Positions 32,401-47,400 of a stretch of DNA of 64,000 nt are shown in pieces; the stretch's first letter is position 1, and each line of letters opens with the position of its first letter. The stretch lies in the NCBI RefSeq assembly GCF_964355755.1, contig NC_092672.1, positions 20,892,501 through 20,956,500 on the forward strand. Direction: 5' to 3'. The notes beneath the pieces were generated by a model. It had not been told where the DNA came from. It was given only the letters and a program-made list of their open reading frames with translations, and made no database searches. Both the position numbers and the translations under genes were made by a program. The stretch is from Antedon mediterranea. Lineage: Eukaryota > Echinodermata > Crinoidea > Comatulida > Antedonidae.

Positions 32401-35400
32401 ATAAAAATAGCTGAAATGATTCTATTTTAAGTTTCATATCACATCATTTACAACCTGGATTTCACACAGCAGTTTGAAACAAACAATTCAATTATCCATT
32501 TATAAAATGTACCATAACATTAACAAATTGACAAAACCTAACCATTTAAAAAAAAAAAAAACCTAAAACATGGTAGAACACTGGAGGCCTTTTGTTTCCC
32601 CTTCCACCACCAGTCCCTGTGGCTGATTGTTCAAACTTTATATGATCATTTAAATGATCATCCCAACATAGGTATGATGCTATTTTGACACCAAGATTAG
32701 TTTGTGTTTTCTCAAAGATACAACCATTCTTCTGATATAAATATGTGATGAGATGTTTATCATGTGATATAGAAATAATTTGAAAATTAATTTCTCATGT
32801 TATTCCATTGAATAAGAACATCAATGTCCATCTGCGGCAAATGACAGTCATCAATGTTAATGGTTGACTTGTAACATTTTCCCTATTTAAAATATACGTC
32901 ATGAACCAATCATGCACATTAATTTAGATGTTGGTGCACTACCCACTGATTCTTGAGGCTGACATCAAACCCTATCAGCTCAAGCTCTGTGTTGTATACA
33001 GATTTAACCACCAGACTAGTGACTGTTTTATTACTACAGTATTACTATTTTATTATTGTATTCAATTATTCAAGACCCAACAGTGTATCAAAACACCAAT
33101 ACAGGATCAAAATAAAAGTACAATATAACATATTTACATGATAAAAATATTAACATAATTAAAAAACTATTCATTAAACATTAACAATTCAACAGATTAT
33201 TCAGGTTATTTAAAATGACATTAAATGCTGTATAAGTATTAATGTGTAAGTGTTACAACTAAAAATATCAATGTTAGGAAAAATTTAACTAGATCATTAT
33301 AAAGCTCTGTTTACACTATTAAACTTTATGTGACAAAAAAATGTGATTTGCCCATATATGGACAAAATGATGCCATATCACCACCATATTTGGGCAAATC
33401 ACCACCATATTTGGGCACATCACACATTTTTTTGTATATCTAGTCTAGTGATAGTGTAGACATAGCTGAAGTTGAGCAACATGACAGAAAGAACTGTTTT
33501 TACTATATAACAGGCACAGAACATGAGTTTTAAACCGCCTGATTATATACTGAAATTTGATTAATTAATTTGAAACAATAAAGATGAGGAAACATAAGAA
33601 TATTTAAATTACAAATAAATTGACATTTAGTCCTTATGACACTCAAATCTTAAAACATTAATCCTCTCAACATTTTAAAAATTCTATAAGAATAATATTT
33701 AATATAATGTTGTTTTACTCTACTATCACTTTGTTCTATATTTATTTTACTGCATGTTTGTGTCTTTGTTTTTCTGATTCTGAAATATTTAAAGTTATTG
33801 GTGAACTCTACACAGTAGGCACATTGTAAATAAACTATAGAAAGTGATACCAAGAACTATGTTTATCCTCTTTCTTTTAGAGAATCAAGAGGGATTTTGT
33901 GGATGGATGTCCTCAATAATCCTCATTATGGGATTATTTTAAAAATGTGTTAGCATTGTGAAAATAAACAAACCATGTTCACAAGAAGAAAATGTTGTGA
34001 ATGAAATCATTAAGATTAGATTTGGGTTATGGCTGGTAGATGGTATACATTACAAAAATAATAAATAGTAAACTGAATCAACAAATTAAACTTGTATAAA
34101 TGATGGCAAATACTCACAATAAAAGCTTAAAAAATGTTTGCTCATTTGACTGGCACATAATTAGTATGTTATGTTCAGGCCTAATTTATCTAATTTTCTT
34201 TAGTACCGTACTTGACTACAGTCGGTATAACATAGTATAATAGCAATAATTCATGTTATTCTTTCAATGAATGTGAACATACTGTCTGTTATTATTTCAT
34301 AGATCCTAAATGTATATCAAAGCAATGCTGAAAATTCGTATTATACCGTATTGTTTTTGTTATACAGATATTAAGTGTTAATTGATTAATTTTATTAGAT
34401 ATATTTTTGACACAGCAAAATAATATGATTGTAAAAAGGTGATGTTATAATTACACTGTCAATTGTGTATAAAATAGAAATGCCTACACACAAACACACA
34501 CTAATCAGTAGGCCTAAATGATTATCAACAAGTATGCCTATTACAAGTTGGAGTGGTGTAATTGAATAGTGAAAACCTGTTATTAACAGCTACAACACAA
34601 TTTGAAATTTAAAATAAATTTTCCAGATTTATAATTGCACTGTAAAATAATACTATAAAATTGTTCAAAATATGTAGGATGAAGGTTTATTTTAAAATAG
34701 CTTTTAAATTCTGCCCAACTATTTCAAAATAAAATTGATTATAGATGATATAGTTAGTATTATCTGTTTAATATTTCAGAATTCAAGTATACCTTGATCA
34801 TGAGCATAAGCATAGTTTATACAAACAATACATTTTACAATGCTTTATAGAAATAATCATTTAAAGTTGATTGTTAGTTATTAGAAAAATATCTTTCAAC
34901 ATTGAAAACAAAGTAATAAACTGTTATCAATTAAGGATATTTATTTACAAGATTATTAGTAATTTTTTTTGTTTAGATATTAAGGAATAAGATGTACATG
35001 TTTTGTAACTTTGTTTATTATTTAATATTTTCAATAGAATGGCACTACAGCGTTGATGTGTGCTGCTGTTGTAGGTAATGCAGCCATCTGCCATCAACTT
35101 ATTGATGGTGGAGCTGATATTAACCTACAGAATAAGGTAAGTAATACACACATTTTTTAAATAAAATTATTGAACCTTCAGTGAAACAAATCAATGAATT
35201 GAAACTATTGTTTTAGAATTTATATGCTACCACCACTATAACTTTAGGAAAATCATATATTATCTCTTAGTGTACGTGAATTCTGTAATCCGATTGGTCA
35301 ATATATGAGATATAATTCCGTATTACGCCCATTTACTCAGTCAAGTGGATCAGAAGGGTAATATATCCCGTATTACCTGTTTGATGTTTCTACGCGCGCG

Positions 35401-38400
35401 GTGTTTATGTATTGTATTTTTGTCGTTGAGCGCATGCGTAGTTGTGATTTCAACCATCGAATATGAACCAGTCTCTTGTCCAATTGCTTATAATGTGTAC
35501 ACTAAGAGATAAAATCGTTGCACCCTACTATAATAACACAATACTGTTGTGTATACTGTATATAGGTCAATATAGAAATGATGTAATAACTTATTTTCTT
35601 CTCACATAAAACATTTTACAAATTCTCAAAATATTCTGTTTAAACTTGCAATCAAATTTTTGTATTAAGAAAATGTATACTTCAAGTTACTTGTTTACAA
35701 CATTAATATGTGTATTCAATAATATACACATTTATTTTCCATAATTCGTTGCCGAATGCTGCTTTAGAAATAAAGTGTGAAATGACAGCACAGTTTTTAA
35801 ATATTTTTGCTATTGATTATTATAATTTAACTACTATACTGTAAAATAAAAAATGCTGATAGCATACACCTAATCATCAAAGTTTGTACAGTTAAATGGT
35901 ATAGTCGGTATGTTTTTATAAATTGATAACATTCAATAGAATGCTCATAACACAAACTTTATTCTTTTGAATATTTAACTGTATTTTAGTATTAGGCAGG
36001 TTAGATAACAGGAATAACATTTGTTAATATAAGTTTTAAAAATAAATGTACATTTTAAAAAAAGGTTGTGAATATGAATCATGTCTATCATCAAACTCCA
36101 CCTTGATTCCTTTGCTCTTTATATTTTAAGGATATTTCTAGATTAAAATGATATCATGCTGAAATGAAAGGTTGTGAAGATTACTTTTGGTAGAAGGGCT
36201 CTTCTTACCTAAAATTAGAGCAAATACATAAGGCCATAACACCATAATAATATTATGACAAAATATATATTACATAACACACACATATACACAATTTCAT
36301 ATTTTTGGTGGTATATTGTTCTGTATAATTTTGAAGATTCTAAGTTGTTTAAATTTAACCAATGGCAGCATATCATATTTAAAATTGAGTTGCTCCTACA
36401 GCCTTGTGTTAAATGTTAGTTGGAACCATTGTTATAATTTGAAATCTTTCGGTTTATTAACCAAATCCAAGCCTATTAAATTCTATTGGCTTGCTACTCA
36501 TATATCTTTGTAATTTTTTGATTAAATTTAGCCATTAGGCCTTTCAACAATCTACAACATTCTCATTTTTATGGGCTAATTAAAATGCAGTATTATTATT
36601 ATTTGAATTTTCGAAATCTACAGTATTCTAGCTAATCTTGGTTTATTTAAAACGGATTGTAAATTGCTAAAAGATCACATAACCATAAAAAACTTGTAAT
36701 TTTTATTTTTTGGTGTTAAACAGTTTATGAGAAAAAATTGCCTTACTTGAAGCGTAACAGTATTGTGGTTATAATCAAGAAATTGAAAATTTCAAGGCAA
36801 TTAAATTAGTTTACACTGATAAAGGTACACACAAGTGTAGCCAAAAATTCTTGAGTAAGCTACATTTTAATTTCTACATAATGCATTGCTCTCTAGTTCT
36901 AAATTTACAACTGAACCTCGCTCTTCAATATTAGTTTGAATTATACTAAATTGTATGGTCTATAAATGAAAGGAAAACAATTTCTTATATAGTAGTTTTC
37001 ATTAATTAATTTATTTTTAATCCCATGAATTATTAAACAAATAATTACATACATCTATTATGTATTTTTGTTTATGTGCATAGTAGGCTAGATAATAAGC
37101 AGCACTTAGCACAATCAATTGATTGTCTACAAGATTTCAATTGTACAACTCTGTCAATAACCAATGCTAATTACATATAATTCAAGCATTCAATTTGTTA
37201 TCAAACAATAGATAACAAATTTAATACATAGCAAAGCAGAATTGTTTCTACTAGAGGGTGAGCTCGCTTCGCTCGCTCCCCCTCTAGGAAGTGTAGACGA
37301 TGGTTCTCGGAATGATAATGTTCTCCTTATACATTTTCTGTCGGTTACCATTATTGAAAATGCTTGACATTCGTAAAACTAAACTACTTTGTTTCACAGT
37401 GTTTTAGATGATTAATAACATTTTAAAGTATAGTTTTTATTGTTTGGTAGGGCCCTTTGGGGAGGCGGAGGTCATTTGAGGGAGGTGCTTATTCGAGGGA
37501 TATATGTTAAATTTTTTAGTTCTAATAATATGGTAACATTTATAATCAAATGAAATCCTCTCATAGATATGAAAAGTGGTAAAAAAGAATAACAAATGCT
37601 TGGTAAATTGCAGATAACAGTGCGGTGAATTCTACTACAAATAGTATAATTGTGTTATTATAAATATGTGGATGGACGTTTATTAGATAGTTGGGTTGTG
37701 GGGTGGTTATTATTCAAAGTGATGTTTTATTGGAGAGGCGTTTATTCAAATGAATACCATCCTAATAATTATTAATACATTATTTAATTTAATCATCTTT
37801 TGAAACTAACTGCCGTGACAGAGTGGGCCCAAGAAAGAAGACATTACGGCTTGCAACATGGGCAGACATCTCGGTCCTAACGGGACACAGGAAGATAGCC
37901 TACAGTTATTCCTGCAAGCTTACTCAATAAAACTCAGCTATCGGGATTTCACTCGAAAAATGTCTTATCAAATCTCCCTATGTAATTTTATAATACTATT
38001 CCCCACAATATATTCTGATTCTTTATGGCGTATATTTAATTTGATCTTTATTAATTTGCAGTATAATTCCTATTATTTAACTACTGTACCTTCACACACG
38101 TGTGGTATGTTTTAAAATAAACAAAAAACTGAAATGGCTATGATTAATGGCCAATTTTTTTTTCGTCTTCCAAAGGGACACTGTATTGATTGATGGAAAG
38201 TGCCTGTTTCCAGTCACCTTTAGGGTCAAATCTATTATTTTAACTGCTCCCTTGTGTATAAAAGAGAGAAAATATTTGAAACTAAGGTGAACTTATCTTA
38301 AACCCGGAAATTACTTTGACCGGGAAGAATTGAAATTGAGAGGAAAATCCAATGTTGAAATCATAAATGTTGTTAAAAAACTCTTTATAATATCTTCCTA

Positions 38401-41400
38401 AGATATAAATATGGAACAATAGCGTCGGCGTGCACACTAATGTTATCAAATCTACGTTTCGCGGTACATATCGGATAGATAAGGTAGGTATCCAAGGCGG
38501 AGATTTGTAGAGAAGTTTTTGCATTGTGCTCGCCTATGTCAGAATTAACCATAATTTATATATAGATGAATTAAAATGCCCACATAAAATATCCAACACA
38601 AGAAACAGATTTAATGTCTAAGTTATCATCTCTTTAAAGCCTTACTGAAGATGGTGATTTTTGAGTCATATTCTCTGACAACATAGTTGAAAAGGTATAG
38701 CATGTATAGTATAATGAACACAATGATGATGAAAACAATTATGAAGTATCATATAAAGAAGATGTATACTGTCACACTTTGTAATAAACAATGCACTTTA
38801 TAAATAGTGTGTATCGCTTTGTAATAACCTGTCACTTTGTAACTAATAATTTGTGTGAAAAGTTTGATAATTTTCAGGATATTACAACAATAGTGAAACA
38901 TTAAAACAGGATTATATAAAAACAATGAGGACATTTTTAATTTAAATAAATGTTCAGTACGATTTATAAAGTTTTATTGTGAAACAACTTTCATTATTAT
39001 GGCATTCCCTTATTCTGTACATTTTCATCGATATTATCTCCAATAAAATAATGTTTTTACTTATATATAGTAGAAGGTATGTGATGTATGATATTTATGC
39101 CTATTTTTAATAATAGGATTAGGAGGACCAAATCATCAATAGTTACAAATTGTTAAAAATTAATTAGTCTTAATTTAATTTTGCATGTTCAATCACAGCT
39201 AATGCTATAAGATTACAGAGGTAATCAATGTATTTAACTACTGTGGAGTAGCTTTGTGTCACTTATTACTGTTCTATTGATCAGATCACAGTACATGATA
39301 TTTCTGATTAAAGTGAATTTATTTGTTTCATAAATGATTCCTCTACATACTGTTCTTAATAACAATGTCACTATGAAAATTATTTTTTTAGATAAACACA
39401 CACACACACACATTAAAGTAAATCTGATAAATTGTTGTCTAATGTAAATTATTTTCAAACGTCATTCTAACAGTTTTGTTTCATTTGCTTCTTTATTGTC
39501 AATTATTAATATTATTTTTTTTGGTGCATATTATATACATACATAAATCATTTATATTGCACCTTATCAAAATATTTCAAAGCATATCACAGATAACTAA
39601 AACTAACTAGTAAAAAAACAAGAATGTCAAATATTTTGTCTGCTATTTTTTGCCCAAAATAGTTTTGCTTTATTTATTTTCTTTGGCCTTATATTTATTT
39701 TGACCAATATTCTATCTATGCATATAGAACAAACAAAATGCCATAAGTAAGAAGCAATTTTTTTATTAACCGATAGAAGCATAATGTATATTTTCAAATG
39801 TAAAACAAATTGGAATAGCTCACACAAAACAATAAATTGTACATGCTTTATAAAACAACATTTAAAAATGTATTGTTTCGAAAATTAACTGAAGACATTG
39901 TTGTGGGAAAATAAGACAAGTAGATCAAAATGCAAGATAAACATTTATTATTCAATAAGGATGTTGTATAAGATATTTAATCATTTTATTTTATTACGTA
40001 TTAACATGATGTACTGTATGTTTTGTAATATATTGTTAATGTTTAATATATTCAATAGAATGGTCATACAGCATTACATGTTGCTGCTCAAATAGGCAGT
40101 ACTGAAATATGCAATCAGATATGCCTGCATGGAGCAAAATGTTCAAAATAAGTCATACATTCATTATTATTCATTATATGTTAATCTGAAATTTCACTCT
40201 TCATTTTACTTAGACCCCATTTACACTTCAGCTTTTAGCGAGCCCGAGGCCGGCTCGAGGCCGGCTCCGAGCCAAAAGTGCACAAGTGTAAACACTCTGG
40301 GAACAACCGAGCCGGCCTCGAGCCGGCTCAATTTTGAGCCTAGTCTAGAGTAGGCTTCGGGCCGGCAATTGCGGGCTTCGGGCCGGCACTTCGTATAGTG
40401 TAAACACTCGCGGTCATAAAATGAACGTTCTGGGTTCAACTATAGGTTTAAGTTTACGAAACTTATTGCTGATGAATCGGAAATTCTTCATTGAAATTAA
40501 ATTGGTGAAGATGTATACGCCTTTTTCACGATCTATGACAAACAATGCCGTGCAACGAAGCGTAACCAACAGAAATAACATAGCGTTTTCAGGGGATTTC
40601 ATATAAACTGTGGTGTTTTTTTCGATGGACTTACAACCCATTGACCCCTAAGTTTATTTTGCTCCCCTGGGACCCAAAAAGCATATGTCATATAATTAAC
40701 CCTAACTGTTTTTCTAAACACAGACATTAAAAAAATTAAAAAACAAAAATAATGCAAAGGACATTTTATTTCCAAATATGTTATCAAATTTGTGTTACAA
40801 CTTATTTTGGCGGAGTATGGATTATGCAAATTTTAGAAATATTTTAGGAAAATTATTAAAAATTTGTAATTTATCTTTGACTACCAAATGCACAAAAATT
40901 AATAAATATTTCATAATAAAACTCATCTCTTCATCAGAACCTATTTCTTCTCTTCAAAATAAGATCAAACTTGACCATTATGAATGACCGGTTTCGAAAT
41001 TATGAAGAAATTAGTAGACTGACTCATCCGACGATGACCATATGGGGCCTAGGCCTATCGGGAGCCGCCCCGAGAGCGTCGTCGCCGCTGTTTGTTCACC
41101 GGGAATGTTAAAAAAACATCCCGAAAGCGACTTGGAATTCGCGATTCTCACGCGCACCGGCATCCCTCGGGAGCGTATTCCGCTGTTTTAGACGTGTAGC
41201 TTGCAGAAAATTTGACGAAAATGCGTCGAAAACTTATGAAATTAAAACAAGTTTGGTATCAAAATGTTTGTCAAAAGTTATGCTTCAATAAACTGACCTT
41301 TGCGCAGAGTTTGAACAAATATTTCATGCCCATAATGCATCTGACATGTCAGGGTTCATATTACAATCAAAGGTAAACAATATGGCGCGGCCCTCGTGAG

Positions 41401-44400
41401 GACATCTTCACGACTTTTCTCCGGTAGAAAAATCACATTTTTACATGGAAATATGACGATTTAGACACTGTAACTGATACATAATCTTAATTTATTATAC
41501 ATTTATTGTATACAAGCTTCAAAATAGTGATTATTAGAAATAAAGATGGATTTTAGACGATTTTACGTTGTATGTTTAGGCCTAGATTCATTCAACGAGC
41601 CTGTCGCGTTTCGAACAGCGTGCTTCGAAAAACGGTTATATTTTCGAATTTTATTTTCAAACTAACTTCAACAATTGTTTTTATATATTTAGAAGCATAT
41701 TTTTTTAAAAAAAGTTGTGAGTATTTTGTATAATTTGTTGTTACGATTCATGCACAGCAAACTGCGCATGTAAATTCGATTTACTTTTTTTTTGTTGATA
41801 ATTTGTTTACAATGACCTTGACTTTTAACCTTTTGAGCGCTTTAAGCGCTTATCGTGGTGAAAAAAAAAAATTAAATTTTTTTTAATCACACAGTTCTAT
41901 AGGCTAATCTTTAAAGAACATTTTACAGTAAAAACTCAACTGTCCGTTGAGGAGTTACGAATTTTTAAGTAGGCCTAACTTGTCCTCCGAAAATAGGCTG
42001 AAAACGCTATGTTATTTCTGTTGGTTACGCTTCGTTGAAGATGTCTTCCGTTTCGTGAAAAAGGCGTATGATCCACTACTATTCTTTAGAAAACGAGACG
42101 CAAACATTAGTAGTAAAGCAATAATACAATTGTTTTGATCCATATTAAATACCGTTATTTGATTCTTTTTTGATAAAGTTGATAGGCCTAGGCCTAGTGT
42201 AGATCGACAACGCTTATAATATTAAGACGCACATGAGCGGATATGACGTGAATGTAGCGAAATCGTATCATCGAGCACTCTTCCGCGAGAGCAAGTGTAA
42301 ACGCAATAGTAAGGGCCCGAGGCCGGCTTTTTGGGTAAGTGTAAACACATTGCGGGCTAAAAAGAAAGCCGGCGTCGGGCCGACTTCGGGCCGGCTAAGA
42401 AATCGTCGATGAAGTGTAAATGGGGTCTTATATTAGTAATAGTAATAGTAATACATTCTTAAAATGTTTAAAAAAAACAGAATTGATCAATAAATGTGTA
42501 ATAATATGCCAAAATAGTATGAATAATTTTATTCTGAAATAATTATGAACAACACTTGTTATTTGTATAAAATAAAATTCTCAAAATCATCTATTAAAAC
42601 TTGTAATCAACTGTTTGTATTAGCAAATGTACTTCACGTTTGTGCAGGAATGATCTATACACATAAAACACAATATTTTTGATGTGATAAAGATTTCATC
42701 ATTCAATGCTAAAATGAGAACTTGAATTGTACAACACAGTTTTTAAATGTTTGTTATTTCATTTCATTTCATTTATTCATTCGACCAATAAAAAGATACA
42801 GAACAGAACAAAGCACATGGTCAGGGGCAAATAAAGCAAAACAATTACTATAACCGCCCTGGCTTTTAAACACGATGTACTGTAGCTCTCGTTCTGCGAA
42901 GCCTAGCAACTAACGAAAAACAGTGACGTAAAGTTTGAAAATCCCCTTTTAGAATATGACATCATCTTTTGTGCCTTCTATTTGCATAAGCGATGTTTAG
43001 GTAGTAATACGCAGGGTGGTTTTGGGCGCTTTAGGTGCTAAAGGGGTAAAGAGCAATAGACATACTGTAAATTAAAACAACAAAATACAAAAAATATTAC
43101 ACCAAGTAAAACATTTGTACAAGCTTATTAAAAAGTCTCTTGATGTTCAAAATTAGTATAAGGGACCTATACATAAATATACAAAATTAAATATTTAAAA
43201 GATTAATAATCGGTTATTGAAAATTTAACTACTGTAATATAATAGAAGTCGCCTTAACATAGTAGCACAAATTAAATTGTAAATTTTGATTAAAATTTTT
43301 ATTAACTCAAGATCCTGTATAATTAAAGCATAACGGAACAAAATGTCCTTTTTTTTAAAGAGCAAAATAGACATAATTTGGCATTTCTCAACATTGAGAC
43401 AATTAAGAATTGAGAATAGAGTTGTAGCTTGATGATTAAGACGGTCGGATAGCAATCTAAGGGTCCTGTGTTACATGTTTTTAAGAATAAAAACTTATTT
43501 CATTGTATCCTATAACTTTTTTAAACATTGATGCTTTTAAGTAAATTTAAAACAATTAATGGATGGATATTATAATTGAAGACTATCTAAGTTGTAATCC
43601 AGCAGATGCGGACATTCAGGCGACCCTTGTGAACAATCACAAACGTTAAAGAGTAAAAAAGTTCATTACCCATAACAAAAAGTCTTAGTAGTTATAGCTC
43701 TATAGCGGTTAGCCTTATAGTCTATCCGGCTTAGTAGATATAGAGCTGTCGCCTATTTATCACCTACTAGTAGATAGATATTTGATAGATTTTTTATAGT
43801 TGTTAGTAGATTTTTGCCTCATTAGCATATTTCGCGATGATATTAGTAGGCGACACCTACTAAATACAACTATTATTAGACTATCAATAATCTATCTATT
43901 ATATATAGATAGATGGAGGCTACTAGATAAGTAGCTACTATAAGTCTATTATAAATCTACAGTTTTGTATTATCTATCAACTGTCTACTTATAATAGATA
44001 GACAACAGCTATCTATAACCTATTAACAAACTACGTTTAACATATATTCCATACCTACTAAATATCTATTATATATAGATAGATGGAGACTACTACAAGT
44101 CTATTAGAAATCTATGAGTAACACAGTTTTGTATTATCTATCAACTGTCTACTTATAATAGATAGACAACAGCTATCTATAACCTATTAACAAACTACAT
44201 TTAACTTTTTTTTCATACCTACTAAATATCTATTATATATACAGTAGATAGATGGAGACTACTCCCTGTCTACATAAAAACTCTTAAGGTGAAAAATATC
44301 TATTAAAAACTACTAACAATGGTGTAGCTTAAAGGCCTACTTTAAATAGTGCTACATCAACTATGATACAACTACTTACTGTGTACTTTTAATAGGTAGT

Positions 44401-47400
44401 ACCTATTATGTCACCTATCTATTTTATGTAGTCAGAAAGTAGTCGAAGAAATCATGATAAAATCCTTAGTAGCCAAGAGAAAAAAACTACTAACGGCCTA
44501 TTAAGCCTACTAAGGATAGAGCTATTTCTATTAAAGACTATCTAAATCTACTTAGTTATTTCGTTATGGGAAATGATGAAGCCTTGTCATAAAAGTAGAA
44601 TTGAAGCCATTTTATGATACATTACAGAAGGATAATCACTAGATTTATTTTTACATTTCATCTGACTCCAAAATCTTATTTGTACAGTAGCCTTGTATGT
44701 TTAGCTAAAGAATATATTTACACTGACAGTACAGTATCTCAAGCAAACTTTAAATTATTTTTTTTATAAAACAAAACAGAATAGCAAAAAACAGGCCAAT
44801 GTCAAAATTATTATTATATTAAGTTAATTTATACTAGAGTGTACACGAGCAAAGCACGCTTACCCTATAAAATGAATAATGAATAATATATTAAGATTTA
44901 ATGACAATTTTTGACAAAATGGGTTTTATAACCTAAAATTAGAGCAAATATACCAAAACATGAGCCCATATTATTAACATGATAATATTATGAAAAATTT
45001 CATATTTTTTTGGTGGTTGTTGTGCTTTGTATAGCAAATTTTGAAAATTTCTAATTAACCAATGACAAGCAAATCATAGGTAAAAAAATTACTTGAGTTG
45101 CATCTAAAGCATGTGGTACCTGTGTTGAATCTTAGTTTGAACCATTGTTATAATCTTAAGTCTTTGCTTTTGGAATATTCAAGCCTTTTAGAAAAAACTA
45201 TTTAATTCTACTAGCCGTCCAATTGACGGTAACCATCTAGTTAGTGATTTTGAAGTTCAGGAATTAAACATACTGTAGTACAGTAGAATAGTACAACACA
45301 ATATCTAGAAATTGATGTACAGATGACATGTCAGAACAAATACTCAAAGGTACATTATAGCATTTATATTATAAGAGTTTAGTTAATAGTACAACACAAT
45401 ATCTAGAAATTGATGTACAGATGACATGTCACAACAAATACTCAGAGGTACATTATAACATTTATGTTATAAGAGTTTAGTTAATAGTACAACACACTAT
45501 CTAGAAATTGATGTACAGATGACATGTCAGAACAAATACTCAAAGGTACATTATAGCATTTATATTATAAGAGTTTAGTTAATAGTACAACACAATATCT
45601 AGAAATCGATGTACAGATGACATGTCACAACAAATACTCAGAGGTACATTATAGCATTTATGTTATAAGAGTTTAGTTAATAGTACAACACAATATCTAG
45701 AAATTGATGTACATATGACATGTCACAACAAATACTCAGAGGTACATTATAGCATTTATGTTATAAGAGTTTAGTTAATAGCCCCATTTTGATATTTGAG
45801 TGTCTTTTTTGTTTTCATTAATTCTAAAAGCAAGTAATATAATTTAAAATACAAATTGCCGGTGCAATATTATTATAGTGCACACAGTAAAATGAATGTA
45901 GTCAGAAATGAAAAAATCTGAATCTTGTTAATCTATATATAAATTTACGTAAGGGCAAAATTCGGTAAATCGCGCCTTACTTCTAGAATTTTCACTCGAT
46001 GGTATGTAAAGTTGGTTCGTACTTTCGGTACTGATTTTAACCGCCTGATGTAACCCTGTTTACTAATTAAATTGAGTTAGATAATTAGTTATTGACGATT
46101 AAAACGAATTTAGGTTCAACGATTTGCCCCAAATAGGGGTGTTTTCCGATCGTGGTATACACTGTCTAATGGATGTCCATCTTGAAAAATACCCGCCAAA
46201 AAAATGCGAGGAGGCTTCGCATTTTTCTATCTCCTCCTACGATAATTGTTTTTAATAGCTGAAAACCGGTTGAACAGCTAGAGTACACCATCATAATGTT
46301 GAAGACAGGCCGATTTTCTTTAAAAAATACTATTTTGATAGATTTAATATACGATTATACAAATGTATTGATTTGCGATGAATGGAACATCCCAATCTCT
46401 CAGTCTGCCAGAGTTTGGTTTAACACAAGTACTGTAGGTAAATTTATGAGCCCTTGGTTTAACACATACGGTAGGTAAATATATGGGCCCTTTGAGAATA
46501 AACTTGCAATACTTTGACAATACTGTAAATACCTATTAACTATTTTTCATTTGAATCGAACATTTCTTACTGTGAATGTTCGTACTGTTAGATGTAATAT
46601 AAAAATATATACAAATAAACTTTATTACTGAGACTGTGGATAGGCTCTACTGTTAGATATACAAATAAACTTTATACTGACAGTTCCTTCTCAACGTTTG
46701 TATTAATTAAAGACCCCTTCCCTGCAATTTTGGACGTTTTTTGGAAAATAATACATGTATATCACTTTAAAAACATTAAACCATGTCATTCCTTGTCTTA
46801 AATGTACGTTTTATGGTAAATTATGATAAAAAGTGAGAAACAATGCACTACCTAAGTAGCTCGCGGCGATCGACCTCTCGTGGACGGTCTTAGGCCTAGC
46901 CTGGCTAGGCTTAGTTTTTTAGGCCTAGCTGGTAAACATCGGTAACGTACGAACATCGTACGCTAGCTATATACCTAGCCTGACGTTGTATAGTTGCTGC
47001 ATTAATTGTCTTTCTATTTTTGCCAAACTCCGTTGATACAAATTGGGGAAAACCCGATATTTTCGCTGAAAAGTTGGGAGTCTTCCATTTGTTTTGGCCT
47101 CACGATCGATCGAAAAGTGGGCGAATTACAGGTGAAAAACAAAAATATCAATCCGCGCGCAATGCATTTTGGGATTTATAGCGGGCCGCTATAATTATTA
47201 AAATCGACTTATTTTTCACATTTTTAACCGTTTAAAGACGAAAAAAGTTATCGCAATAGGACCATATAGTATTATTTTTACATTAAATATAGTTTGTGAT
47301 CTTAAATTAGATCTAAAAAACGTAGGGAATGGGGCTTTAATAATTACCAAAAATATAAACGTCGTAGTGGTGTATCGTGACATGTACTTTAATATTTCAA

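Larger units (their letters stand above)
31124..35037. other. Intron 3 of the ankyrin gene
   Basis: Besides the repeats listed separately (31857-32455, 33303-33466) I see only AT-rich sequence, an AAAAT run at 31427-31447 and no exon. Confidence 0.6.
35137..40058. other. Intron 4 of the ankyrin gene
   Basis: Contains a MITE (35260-35512), dispersed repeats (36205-36510, 37621-37760) and a Helitron-like terminus (37252-37289). No exon recognised in the rest. Confidence 0.6.

Noticed and set aside
37858-38115. 85-codon plus-strand frame starting MGRHLGPNG
   Set aside because: No recognisable domain, composition drifts to AT-rich background, no splice evidence.
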